Of a DNA stretch of 64,000 nt, positions 9,656-19,599 are shown piece after piece (the stretch's first letter is position 1; the number at the start of each line of letters is the position of its first letter). A model generated the notes under the pieces. It worked only from the letters and a program-made list of their open reading frames with translations. It was not told the DNA's origin and did not search any database. The position numbers and the translations under genes were made by a program. Location: positions 32,575,001 through 32,639,000 of the forward strand of contig NC_088340.1 in NCBI RefSeq assembly GCF_036884655.1. The letters run 5' to 3'. Origin of the DNA: Musa acuminata AAA Group. Lineage: Eukaryota; Streptophyta; Magnoliopsida; Zingiberales; Musaceae.

Positions 9656-10482
9656 GTATTGATATAGATGAAAATAATAGGGTATCCACTTATCTCTTAG
9701 GGCATCAGATACCCATTACGGATAGCGTAATTTGTAACCTTATAGAAATTCCAAAGAAAATGAGAGGTTGCTATTTTAGAGAACAATGAGATGCAGAATC
9801 AGTTGTGATCATATATTCTAAGGCTTTAGGTACCATTTTTAGTAACCCAAATTTGTCTATATTTCCAAAAAGTTATGAACATCTGCTATCTTTCAGTACA
9901 AAATTACTTCATCACATCATGATAAGTATTTTACTTTCAAAGCAACACCATCGTGATAAAGTTAGTCAAATAAAATTAGGAACCATATATTGGATTATGG
10001 TAGGAAATGATAATTGTTTTGGATATCTTATATGACAAAACATGATTAAACTATCAACAAAGGATATGATGCTTCCATATGATGGCTTAATTACTAGATT
10101 AATCCATGCACATGACATAGTCATTCCACTAGACAAAGAAATCTTAAAAATAGATAGATTTAATGTCATAAATAAAAATTTATTAAGAAGATTAAGATAT
10201 ATAGTAAGAAATGAGGTTGGACTAGATTACCTAAGAGGACTGATCCTCCCTCACCTGAACCAAAACCAGAAACACCTATATATAGGGAAAGTCAATCTCC
10301 TCCTACTAGTTCTTTTGAGGTAGCACCTCTAACTGAGCCAGCACCCTCCTCATCTACCGACACCATAGTGAATCAACTAGATCGAATAGAACTATATCAA
10401 AATCATATCTTAACTGAGTTACATCAAATTCATCGATATCTTAATACTTTGTTCAGGCATTTCGATTTACCACCACTTGAAT
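9656..10482 (+). pseudogene. Putative plant transposon protein domain remnant (PF20167-like)
   Basis: Two or three frames together give one protein. It starts with STYLLGHQIPITDSVICNLI (GQxIPITxxxIxxLLxIP type), continues with SFSTKLLHHIMISILLSKQH and a typically placed aromatic/hydrophobic segment, then LPYDGLITRLIHAHDI (LPYGxLLTRIFxxxGV type). A proline/serine-rich tail (PPSPEPKPETPIYRE) and a short coiled-coil-like end (IVNQLDRIELYQNHI...) follow and stop at 10482. This order matches the 'putative plant transposon protein' family as I remember it. Function unknown. There is an in-frame stop after residue EQ (9787), another at 10033, and a frameshift near 10250. It lies upstream of a spacer and LTR, so it was probably cargo of a non-autonomous LTR element. 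Confidence 0.6.
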
Positions 10483-10943
10483 AGCTTGTATATGTCTTTT
10501 TTGTTGATGACAAAGGTGGAGAAGTTGACATATTCTTCCATGTACTCTTTAATCTAATTCTTCCATGTACTCTTTAATGCTATTCTTCCTGGTACTTTTT
10601 AATGCTACCATGCAATGATGTATGCTTTATTTTCATGCATGAAGTGATAAATGCTTAAAATTTTAATGCTTCAGTATCATGTATACCCGAAAGTGATGTT
10701 GATTTATTTTTTGGTATCGTGCATGAAGTGATGAAATGTAATTGTGCATATTATAATAATGCACAAGAAATTTTGATTTGATATATTGCATTCGATCGTA
10801 ATGATCGAAATTGTTTCACTTGAATTCAAAGGTCATGATTCCTTTTGAATTCAAGTTTGCCTTATCTCAATATGACATATAGATAGGGGGAGTAAAAATT
10901 AACTCCGTCATCAATTGGTTGTCATCATAAAAAAGGAAGAGAT
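10483..10943 (+). other. Sirevirus-type spacer before the 3' LTR
   Basis: Non-coding spacer containing a ttgttgatgacaaaggtgga motif (about 10502), repeats of 'tcttccatgtactctttaat' near 10533-10600, and a final purine tract at about 10930-10943 just before the LTR. No gene seen. Confidence 0.6.
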
Positions 10944-11610
10944 TATTGAATCTCGAATTTTGATGATGAAATCAATTGATAAATTATTGATCTAATCCAT
11001 ATGTTGAGATAAGTATTACAGGATTAACTACAATAATAAATAAGGCATAAAGTAGATGTTGAGCTAGAGTCAAAGATTGGACGATACGTCAAAGATTCGG
11101 ACGATGTGCCGGAAGCTTGTTAAGAGTTCATCAGGAGCTCGCCGAGAGTTCATCGGGAGTTCACTGAGAGTTTGTCGGGAGTTCGCCAAGAATTCATTAG
11201 GAGTTCACCAAAAGTTTACCGAGAGTTCACCAGAAGTTCGTGAGGTTTCGTTGGAAGAACAATTGATATACCGAACAAAGAATACTTAGTTATTGCCTTA
11301 ATTGTGGTAGTTAAAACTTAGATTAAGTTAGGATTGGGAGATAATCTTACTAACTTAGTTAGGGTCCAATTGGGCCTAAAACATGATTGAGTTAGGCCGA
11401 ATGGATGGCCCACTCGGTCACTTGGAGCCATGTTAGGCGGTGGCATCGCCTAGGGTAGGCGGTGGAATCGCTTAAGGCTCAGCTTCCCAAGTCGTTTGGG
11501 CAGTGGTACTGCGCAAACTAGATGATGGTACTACCGGCAATTAATGCTACCAATCGATGGTACCGCTAATAGTTAATGCTACCAAGAAATGGTACTGCTA
11601 GTAGTTAATA
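10944..11610 (+). mobile_element. Sirevirus-type LTR, 5' part (continues at 17283)
   Basis: Begins TATTGAATCTCGAATTTT (first base pair TA instead of TG) after a purine tract. It contains a GGTACC-type palindrome region from about 11440. G1 inserted at 11610/17283 with duplication of TAATA. On the far side the LTR continues with the matching 'ccaagcggtggtaccatcc' block to about 17430. Confidence 0.75.
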
Positions 11611-11995
11611 TGTTAGAACCCTTGCAGATTCTAAACTTGGGGTTGATCTCTTTAGGGGATCGGCCCTCTTGAAACTCTATAGGGGTTCCTCCCTCCAAGT
11701 TGCTACTCAAAGGCTGCAGAAAAGATTCATCTATTGCTTAAGAAAAGAGAAGGAATACATGGCTATTTATAGGGCTTCTAAACCCTAACTCCTAATAGGA
11801 CTCCTACTTAAGACTCTTACTTCTAACCAACTCCTAATAGGACTCCTACTCAAGACTCCTATTCCCTTACAACTCCTAATTCTTCTCTAAGAAAAAACCT
11901 CATACATGAATGTCCCTCTCAATTAGGACTCTCCTAGCTAGAGTCCTAACAGAATGTCCCTCTCAATTAGGACTCTCCTAGCTAGAGTCCTAACA
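11611..11995 (-). repeat. G1 3' LTR
   Basis: 385 bp, identical in length to the 5' copy. It has a TATA box (TATAAATA, minus strand, 11771-11764). Two tandem copies of a unit of about 45 bp occur at the end next to the internal region, each with a hairpin of 10-bp arms (TTAGGACTCT / AGAGTCCTAA). The purine tract of the element (gaagagggcgggtc) abuts it at 11996-12009. Confidence 0.92.
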
Positions 11996-12024
11996 GACCC
12001 GCCCTCTTCAAATCAGCCTTGTCC

Positions 12025-12450
12025 TCAAGGCTGAGATTCCATGAACTCAGGGAACCGGGTCTTCAGCTCCTCATATGGTTCCCATGTGATGTCTTCAAGT
12101 GGTAGATTATTCCAATGCACTAGTACTTTAGTAGAGGGATGTCGGCGACGCATCACGATCCTGCGATCGAGGATGGCTTGTGGTTGGGCTTGAATAACTC
12201 CATCCTCAATTGTGTTGGGCAGTTGGATCTGGGGTGACTCGTGTTCTCCCAACTTGGGCTTTAGGCATAATACGTGGAAGACAGGGTAAATTTTGACATC
12301 CTCAGGTAATTTAAGTCTGTACGCCATGGCTCCAATACGCTCTGTGATCTGATAGGGCCCATAAAAACGTGGGGATAGCTTCATGGAGGCTCGAGTGTTG
12401 ATAGAGAGTTGCTTGTATGGTTGTAGGCGAAGATAAACCCAATCTCCCAC
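12025..12450 (-). pseudogene. G1 integrase C-terminus with chromodomain
   Basis: An open frame of 141 codons starts MGDWVYLRLQPYKQLS. It has the GPY/F module (LSPRFYGPYQITERIGAMAYRL) and ends with a chromodomain (AILDRRIVMRRRHPSTKVLVHWNNLPLEDITWEPYEELKTRFPEF). In chromoviruses such a domain is thought to steer insertion toward marked chromatin. It is preceded by a broken stretch (12451-12694) that completes the integrase. Confidence 0.9.
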
Positions 12451-12694
12451 TGAAAATTCTCTTTCACTTCGTCGTGTGTCGGCTTGCTACTTCATTCTGG
12501 CTTGAGCGGTAGAGAGATTATCTTTTAATAGTTGTAAGAGTTTGTCCCTATCAATCAATTCTTGGTCAACCTGATCTACCTTGGCCAAGCCAATTACATA
12601 CTTTAGAATCATACAATGCTTCATAAGGGGCACATTTTGTAGATGAATGATATGTAGTATTATACCACCATTCGGCCCAGGGAAGCCATTTCGC

Positions 12695-13207
12695 CTACTC
12701 TTTTGGTCGGTCGCTAGTGAAACACCGTAGGTATGTCTCTAAGCACCTATTTACCACCTCTGTTTGGCCGTCAGTTTGTGGATGATATGCTATGCTCATC
12801 TTGAGTTTGGTGCCTTGTAACTGAAATAACTCAGTCCAAAATTTACTAGTGAAGATCCTGTCACGATCACTTATGATGGACCTTGGCATCCCATGCAATT
12901 TAACAGTATTTTCTATGAAAATCTAGGCAATACTAGCAGTAGTGTAGGGATTTCTTACAACACAAAAATGAGCATATTTCGTAAGTCGATCAACCACTAC
13001 GAGAATCGTGCTTTTACTTTTGGAAGATGGCAGCCCTTCAATGAAGTCCATGGACATGTCAGTCCACACTAAGTCTGGTATGGGTAGTGGTTGTAGCTTC
13101 CCTGGATTTGCCACAGTTTCACCCTTGTGCTGTTGACATACATCACATTGTGCCACATATTCAGCAATAATTTTTTTCATCCCTCTCCAATAAAAATTTT
13201 GCTTCAC
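12695..13207 (-). pseudogene. G1 integrase (zinc finger and catalytic core)
   Basis: HHCC finger: H in SAGHSGF at about 13225, then CDVCQQHKGE. The core has TDMSMDFIEGLPSSK (first Asp), [15 protein letters not shown] (second Asp) and [17 protein letters not shown] (Glu), so the D-D-E triad is all present. In-frame breaks lie near 13210, 12905 and 12694. Integrase inserts the cDNA copy into the chromosome. Confidence 0.9.
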
Positions 13208-13213
13208 TCTTTT

Positions 13214-14716
13214 TTAGGTTCTTAGGAATCCAGAGTGCCCTGCTGAAGGTATGGAGTGCATTTCATGCAAGATGATTACAATGCAAGGGGAGTCAAGTAT
13301 AAGCACAATGCGACCTTTGTAGCGTAGATCCCTCGAATCCCAAGTGTAGTGGGCTATTGCACTTGGATCCTCCTCCAATTTTTTTATGATGTTGCTGATC
13401 TCTGGATCCTTCTTCCATTCTTCCCTAATATCCTCAAGAAGACCGGTGGTAGGAAGGGAGATGGCTGAAACCTTAGCTTGTTCAGGTAGCCGTGAGAGTG
13501 CATCTACAACAACGTTTTCTTTCCCCTTTTTATAAATAATTTCATAATCAAATCCAAGAAGTTTGGTTACCGATATTTGCTGCTCAAGGGATGATATCTT
13601 TTGCTCCAAAAAGTACTTGAGGCTTTTATGATCAGTTTTAATTTGAAATCGTCGGCCGATCAGGTAGGGTCTCCACCTCATTACTGCGTGTACAATGGCA
13701 AGCATCTCCTTATCATATACTGACATGTTTTGATGGGAGGGAGATAATGCCTTGCTAGTGTATGCGAGTGGTCGACCATTTTGCATAAGAATGGCTCCAA
13801 TTCCGACTCCAAATGTGTCGGCCTCAATGATGAAGGGTCTATTAAAATCTGGTAGCGCAAGCACTGGCGTCGTTGTCATGGCTGCTTTAAGTTTGTCGAA
13901 GGCAGCAGAGGCTTTGTTCAACCATTGGAAATCATCTTTTTTCAGTAAAGAAGTGAGTGGTGCACTGATCTTCCCATAGTCCTTAACAAATTTTCGGTAG
14001 TAGCCCGTTAGTCTAAGGAACCCCCGTAGTAATTTCACGTTTGTAGGTTTCGGCCAGCCTTGCATTGCCTCAATTTTTGTTGGGTCTACCGCCACTCCTT
14101 CTTCTGATATTATATGCCCAAGTTACTCTACTTTTTGCTGGAGAAAGCTACACTTTGGTTGCTTAACAAAAAGAGTATTCTCCCGAAGGATCGTCAAAAT
14201 AATCCGTAAATGCTGAAAGTGAGTCTCAAGAGAAGGGCTGTAAACGAGAATATCATCAAAAAATACCAGCACAAATTTACGAAGAAAGCTCCAAAATATA
14301 TCATTCATGAGACTTTGAAAGGTTGAAGGAGCATTAGTGAGTCCAAAAGGCATTACCAAGAATTCATAATGGCCATCATGTGTGCGAAATGTAGTTTTTG
14401 GAATGTCATCGTCACATACCCGAATTTGGTGGTAACCGGATCGGAGGTCCAACTTCGTGAAGACTCGAGCTCCTTTCAATTTATCAAGAAGTTCATCCAC
14501 CACTGGTATTGGGTACTTGTCATTGACGGTGATGCTATTTAAAGCTCGGTAGTCGATGCACATCCGCCAAGTTCTGTCCTTCTTGAGTACAAGTAGCACC
14601 GGTGAGGAATAGGGGCTGCAACTTGGCCGAATCACCCGTGTTTCAAGCTTCTCCTTTACGATCTTTTCAATTTCATCTTTCTGGAGGTGAGGATATCGGT
14701 ACGGTCGAGTGTTCAC
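13214..14716 (-). pseudogene. G1 reverse transcriptase and RNase H
   Basis: RT motifs in order: GVIRPS-like [69 protein letters not shown] and the catalytic FFDDILVYS (about 14235). An in-frame stop lies at about 14124, just before LGHIISEEG. The second open part (13214-14095) has the connection (LLRGFLRLTGYYRKFV) and RNase H: EADTFGVGIGAILMQ, YDKEMLAIVHAVMRWR, TDHKSLKYFL and the terminal DALSRLPE. The RT catalytic block is complete here and absent from G2-G4. Confidence 0.92.
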
Positions 14717-14755
14717 TGGTGGCTTGCCCGGAAGGATTGGAATTCGATGGTCATA

Positions 14756-15549
14756 TTACCGAGAAGGAGGAAGACCGCGCGGTTCAACAAATATGTCGGC
14801 AAATTCAGTAAGCAATTGGGCAAGATTTTTATCTTCAATTTCTATTTTCTTCTCTTCTGGTTGTGGCTGGAGATGCATCAAAAAGCCACCATTTACCTTG
14901 TGCAAAACTTTCTCTATTCGTTGGGTTAAAACAGTGGTAACGTTGCTTCCACGCTTCCCGTGTAGGATGATCTGTTTGTCCTTACAGTAGAATTTCATAA
15001 TTAATTTAGAAAAGTTCCAAGAGACATCACCTAGTGTAGTCAGCCATTCTATACCAAGCACTGCCTCATAGTCATCTATTGGTAGGAGGAAGAAATCGGT
15101 GATAATTTCTTGGTCTTGCAGTAATAGTTTCACTTGCGGGCATCTTTGGTCGCACTTTAGGATTCTGCCGTCGGCAACCTTTACATCAAACTTGCTGCAA
15201 CCTTCAATATGCAGTGTCATCCGAGCAGAAACCTTACTATTCAGGAAGTTATTAGTGCTACCAGTGTTGATGAGAACAGTGATCGATTGTTGTTTGAGAA
15301 GGCCTCCAACTTTCATCGTTTGCTGATTTGAGTAGCCGGCTAGTGCGTGTACCGTAATGTCGGTCGGTTGTGGCTCTTCTTCCATATCTTCTTCATGTTC
15401 AAGGCTCTCTTCTAGATGTTCAATGACCTCTTCTTCTACTGGTTCAATCATAAGAAGTCTACCTTTTTTACAGCGATGCTCGCGGCTCCATGGCTCGTCA
15501 CAATGCCAACATAACCCCTTCGCAGATCGCTCCCGAAGTTCTTCTCTTG
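14756..15549 (-). pseudogene. G1 gag zinc knuckle and aspartic protease
   Basis: After the frameshift the line continues with a cysteine/histidine knuckle (CWHCDEPWSREHRC, about 15480-15520), then an acidic linker (EEEVIEHLEESLEHEED). The protease (about 15270 downwards) reads VLINTGSTNNFLNSKV. The catalytic motif D-T-G reads N-T-G, which would inactivate it. The later protease text (EAVLGIEWLTTLGDVSWNF) is normal for Ty3/gypsy. The open frame 14756-15451 ends with the start of RT (LTEFADIFVEPRGLPPSR), where another break lies. Confidence 0.85.
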
Positions 15550-16323
15550 TTAACCTTTTCGGTATAGGGACTCGGTTGATAGTAGGGGGGCTGAGGGCTT
15601 TAGTATTGTAGGTCGTGGAGTGATCCTAGTCCTCCGGGCTTCATGGTTCAATCGCTCCTCTTGAAGTCGTGCGAAAGAGATGGCTGCCATAAGCATGTAT
15701 GGTTGTCGCGGCTTAACTTCTCCTCGGATCTCCGGCTTTAAGGCATCAATAAAAGTCCCCAATAGTTATTTTTCAAACCAATCACGAGTTTGATTAGATA
15801 ATCTTTCAAACCTGGTTTGGTACTCCTGAATGGTAGAGGTTTGTCGGATCTTTACTAGTTGTCCGTCAATGTTCTCGTAATAAGTTGGTCCGAAGCGGAT
15901 CAGTAGTCCTTCTTTGAATTGTCGCCATGAAAGGATTCTGTAAGTGTGTTCAAACCAGTCAAACCATTGTATGGCATCCCCTTCAAGATGTATAGCTGCA
16001 ATTTCCACCATGGATGTATCCATAGTTTTATGGTATCAAAAATATCGCTCCGCGCGCGAGATCCAATCAATTGGGTCTCCTTCTTCCCATCTAGGGAAGT
16101 CCACTCTCATGCGTGAATAGTTGGGGTCAGTCATAGAGCCTCCCCTCTCTTGGAAGTCATCTCTTTGGACATGATGTGATTGGTTAGAGCTCTCTCCTTG
16201 ATGTGATTTCTTCGGGCTTGGTGGTCGACCCAAACTGAATTCGGTAAGGAGAGTCCGAATCTTATCCTCCATTCATGTCTCAAAGGCTTCAAATTTAGCA
16301 TTGATTGCCTCCTCAGATGCCAT
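15550..16323 (-). pseudogene. G1 gag
   Basis: Starts at an ATG on the minus strand at 16323 (MASEEAINAKFEAFE). It carries a basic/proline segment (LGRPPSPKKSHQGESS) and the retrotransposon gag core (FPRWEEGDPIDWISRAERYF ... IHLEGDAIQWFDWFEHTY ... RFGPTYYENIDGQL). Gag would form the particle that packages element RNA. Breaks are in-frame stops near 16274, 16034 and 15765 and a frameshift at a G run (six G at 15585-15590, against seven in G2 and G4). The reading frame also extends upstream of the ATG to 16491, but the ATG at 16323 is the one conserved in G2-G4. Confidence 0.85.
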
Positions 16324-16883
16324 AGTATATGACTCCAAATCTGTGACGTTAAGATCTCTCTTTTGTTGACGGGTTAAAGGCATATATAGGTTTGATAGAA
16401 ATAAGTGAAAGTTTGTTGCAGAATTGTGTTGTCTAGTAAGAGCAGAATTATCGTCGAAGAAACAGCGGTTTCTCGACGAAATCTCCACCAAAAATTTGAG
16501 AGATTTGAGGAGGGAATTGACAGTAATATCTTAGTTTATATGACAGAGAAAATATAGTATCAAGATTAAACAAACAGTGCTATGCGGCTGAAATTCTGCA
16601 ATGTATCTTTCGTTGTAGAGATGAAAACTTTGTGACGAAAAGTTTATGCAGCAATATAGGAACAAAATTTTTTTTTTTTTTAGATTTTCATATAGGGATA
16701 ACTAAATTGCAGCAGCAGTAAGGTAGGAAACCAGAACCTGTTGCAATTCACGGGATAATCCGCGGTGGTGGAGATGATGGTAGAATTTGGCGACGATCTT
16801 TTAAGCAATTGTGGGAATTGCTTTGGACAGTTGTGGAGGGTTGATGGATGGCAGTGGAAGGGCAACGAGATGCCAAGAATGCT
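16324..16883 (-). other. G1 leader between primer site and gag
   Basis: About 560 bases of AT-rich untranslated leader with a long A run on the element strand (T run at 16670-16681). It is much shorter than the leaders of G2-G4, which contain tandem repeats missing here. Confidence 0.75.
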
Positions 16884-16895
16884 GCTCTATTACCA
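16884..16895 (-). other. G1 primer binding site
   Basis: Minus strand TGGTAATAGAGC two bases inside the 5' LTR, one change from the initiator-Met-tRNA complement TGGTATCAGAGC. Confidence 0.75.
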
Positions 16896-16897
16896 GG

Positions 16898-17282
16898 TGT
16901 TAGAACCCTTACAGATTCTAAACTTGGGGTTGATCTCTTTAGGGGATCGGCCCCCTTGGAACTCTATAGGGGTTCCTCCCTCCAAGTTGCTGCTCAAAGG
17001 CTGCAGAAAAGATTCATCTATTGCTTAAGAAAAGAGAAGGAATACATGGCTATTTATAGGGCTTCTAAACCCTAACTCCTAATAGGACTCCTACTTAAGA
17101 CTCTTACTTCTAACCAACTCCTAATAGGACTCCTACTCAAGACTCCTATTCCCTTACAACTCCTAATTCTTCTCTAAGAAAAAACCTCCTACATGAATGT
17201 CCCTCTCAATTAGGACTCTCCTAGCTAGAGTCCTAACAAAATGTCCCTCTCAATTAGGACTTTTCTAGCTAGAGTCCTAACA
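16898..17282 (-). repeat. G1 5' LTR
   Basis: 385 bp with TATA box at 17058-17051 (minus). Two tandem hairpin units at the outer end. Few differences from the 3' LTR are visible, pointing to a fairly young insertion. Confidence 0.92.
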
Positions 17283-17287
17283 TAATA

Positions 17288-17430
17288 CTGCCAAGCGGTG
17301 GTACCATCCTATCAGGTAGTGGTACCACTAGAGCTCAGTCTCCAAGGCTTTGTTAGGCGATAGTACCGTCAGACTGGACGGTGGTACCATTAGTGTCAAA
17401 GTGTTAAGCGGTGGTACCGCTTGATAGAGC
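17288..17430 (+). mobile_element. Continuation of the 10944 LTR beyond G1
   Basis: The 'ccaagcggtggtaccatcctatcagg' order matches the palindrome region of the S1 LTR at about 20510-20590. Near 17430 the sequence turns into the reverse complement of the same LTR type; the exact turning point is hidden by palindromes. Confidence 0.6.
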
Positions 17431-17819
17431 CTCATAGACTAGGGTCTGATGGTACTACTGCCTAGTCTAGGCAGTACCACCACTTAGCATAGCTCTAATT
17501 GGCCGAGTGGGCCATCCATTCGGTCCAACTCAGCCTTGTTTTGGACTCAATTGGCCCCTAATTGAGTTAGTGGGATTACCTCTCAATTCTTACTCAATCT
17601 AAGTTTTATTTATAACAATTAAGGCAATAACTAAGTAATTTTTGTTCAGTATATCAATTGTTCTTCCAGCGAAATCTTGACGAACTTCCGTCAAACTCTC
17701 AGCAAGTTTTGGTATATGCCTTATTCATTATTGTAGTTAATCCTATAACACTTATCTCAATATATGATTAGATCAATAATTTATCAATTGATTTCATCAT
17801 CAAAATCTAAGATTCAAAA
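17431..17819 (-). mobile_element. Sirevirus-type LTR 5' part, reversed
   Basis: Reverse complement of the first part of a Sirevirus LTR, ending at gattcaaaa near 17819. It closely resembles the arm 10944-11600, so the two face each other head to head around G1. Confidence 0.7.
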
Positions 17820-17990
17820 ATTTAATTGTTTTACAACAACTTGTATGTTCGGTTTGAATTAGTGGTTGTTCAATTATTTTACAGAAACTTATTCAGTGCT
17901 ACCGTATCAGATTGAGTATTTTACAACAACTTGTTCGGTTGTTTTACAACACCTTGTTTGGTTGAATAAGTTATACACCCTATATGTGTT
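17820..17990. other. Unassigned segment with three short repeats
   Basis: Not matched elsewhere in the window. It contains ttttacaacaacttgt at 17829 and 17919 and a close copy at 17942, two of them followed by gttcgg. No coding sense. Confidence 0.4.
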
Positions 17991-18609
17991 GGGCGGTACT
18001 ACCACCTATAGCATTAACACTAGACGGTACCACCATCCAGACTGACGGTACCATTGGACATAGTCTCAATGACTGAGCCTCTAGCGGTGCCACCGCCTAA
18101 CCCAATTTTTGGGTCATTGAATGAGCCTTTCTCTTTGGCCCAAAATAGCCCCAACATAGGCCCAATTGGCTCCTAATTGAGTTGGCCTAATTCCAACCCA
18201 ATTACAACTTAAAACTATTTCGATCTAAATCATTATTATAAAGCATTAATCACATGTTGTCCAGTATGTCATTGGTTCATCGGTGCTTCATCCAATCCTT
18301 CGGCGCATCATCCTCTTTTGCAGCCTTTTACCCAATTAGCATGTTGACCTTTGCAACTCCAATCTTCTTAGCGTAATATCTACTCTTCTAGGCCTAATGT
18401 CCGAACTCATGGCACGAAACCTTCTGCTGATATGTCAACCGATCCTCTAACTCAACGTCCAATCTTCTGACATATTCCACTCCAGCCCAACATTGATTCT
18501 TCCTACTTTAATTATCTCTTCATGATTGAAGCTAGTCCTGCGTCACTCAAAAAATAGATTAGATCAAATTCTATCAATTGGTTTCATCATCAAAATCCGA
18601 GATTCAACA
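17991..18609 (-). mobile_element. Sirevirus-type LTR, reversed
   Basis: On the minus strand it begins TGTTGAATCTCGGATTTT at 18609 and follows S1's LTR order (LTR start, the 'gttgggctggag' block, the 'gggcctatgttgggg' block), ending in a small palindrome region near 18000. A purine tract (minus strand, 18627-18610) precedes it, so it is the 3' LTR of a minus-strand element. Confidence 0.75.
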
Positions 18610-19599
18610 ATCTCTCCCTTTTTTATGATGACAACCAATTGATGATAGAGTTTAAACCAAACTCCCCCTATCAATATGCCATATTGATAGAAACATAATT
18701 TCAAAAATAAATTATGAATCCAAGCAATATGTCATTATAAAATCATGCATAATCAAAATTCCAATATATCATTCCATGCATGATTGTCATCATAACTTCT
18801 CTCCCTTTGTCATTAACAAAAAGGAGTAGTGCAACTAGCAAATTTTTAAGACATAATTTCAAATCATTACATTATAAACATTATCTTAAGTTTTTAAAAC
18901 ATCATTGCTTATATCATCATACAAGCTAGTAAGTTTTTCAGATATGAAAGTTAGCAAAACTTTTGTATCTTTTAATATGTGCAAGATAGCATTTTTTTTT
19001 TTCTTTGCGATGTTTAAGCTAGCAAGTTTTTTGAAAAAGAATACAAGATTTACATCATTTTAGGATATACAAGCTAGCAAGTTTTACATCATTTTAGAAT
19101 ATGTAAGCTAGCAAGCTTGCTTTTCTTTGCGATATACAAGCTAGCATGATTTGCTTCTTTTTGAATTATGTAAGCTAGTAAATTTTGGTTCTCTTTTGAA
19201 CAATTCTTTCTCCCCCTTTGTTATTGACAAAAAGAGGGGAATAACATAAAGTTGCAATTCATTTCCCTTTACATCAATTCTCTAACCATCACATAAGATA
19301 TACAACCATAAATATAAAAGAATTATATATAATGAAAATCATGTTAAGAAAGATATAATATCAAAGATCATGTGAATACCAAAAGACATGATTCATGTTG
19401 ATTTTTTTTATTTAAAAAATAAAAAAAATCTTTGGAGATATCTTGAGTCATGAATTTTGAAAAAGATGTTCTCTTTAGTAAAGAGCAAAAAGGAACATAG
19501 GAGAATAAAAGATCTCGATTCATGTATAAAAAATCTCAAGTTATCAAGATCATGATTTATATATTAAAAATTTTTCAAGTTATAATTCCTAGAATTCAC
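18610..19599 (-). other. Sirevirus-type spacer with repeated motifs (reversed)
   Basis: Non-coding body 5' of the reversed LTR. It has at least two copies of a 'ctccctttgtcattaacaaa' motif (about 18800 and 19203), the reverse of a polypurine-like box, and many copies of 'aagctagcaagttt' (about 18830-19190). No gene. S1 interrupts it at 19600. Confidence 0.65.

Larger units (their letters stand above)
11611..17282 (-). mobile_element. Gypsy chromovirus G1, complete insertion
   Basis: 5672-bp Ty3/gypsy element with two 385-bp LTRs (TGTTAG...CTAACA ends) and a perfect 5-bp target duplication, TAATA at 11606-11610 and 17283-17287. Minus-strand order is 5' LTR, primer site, gag, protease, RT, RNase H, integrase, chromodomain, purine tract, 3' LTR. 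It has the full domain set but several stops and a frameshift, so it is dead. Its compact size and short LTRs resemble the Reina-like chromoviruses; the clade is not certain. It shows the layout from which the defective G2-G4 copies have lost segments. Confidence 0.93.
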
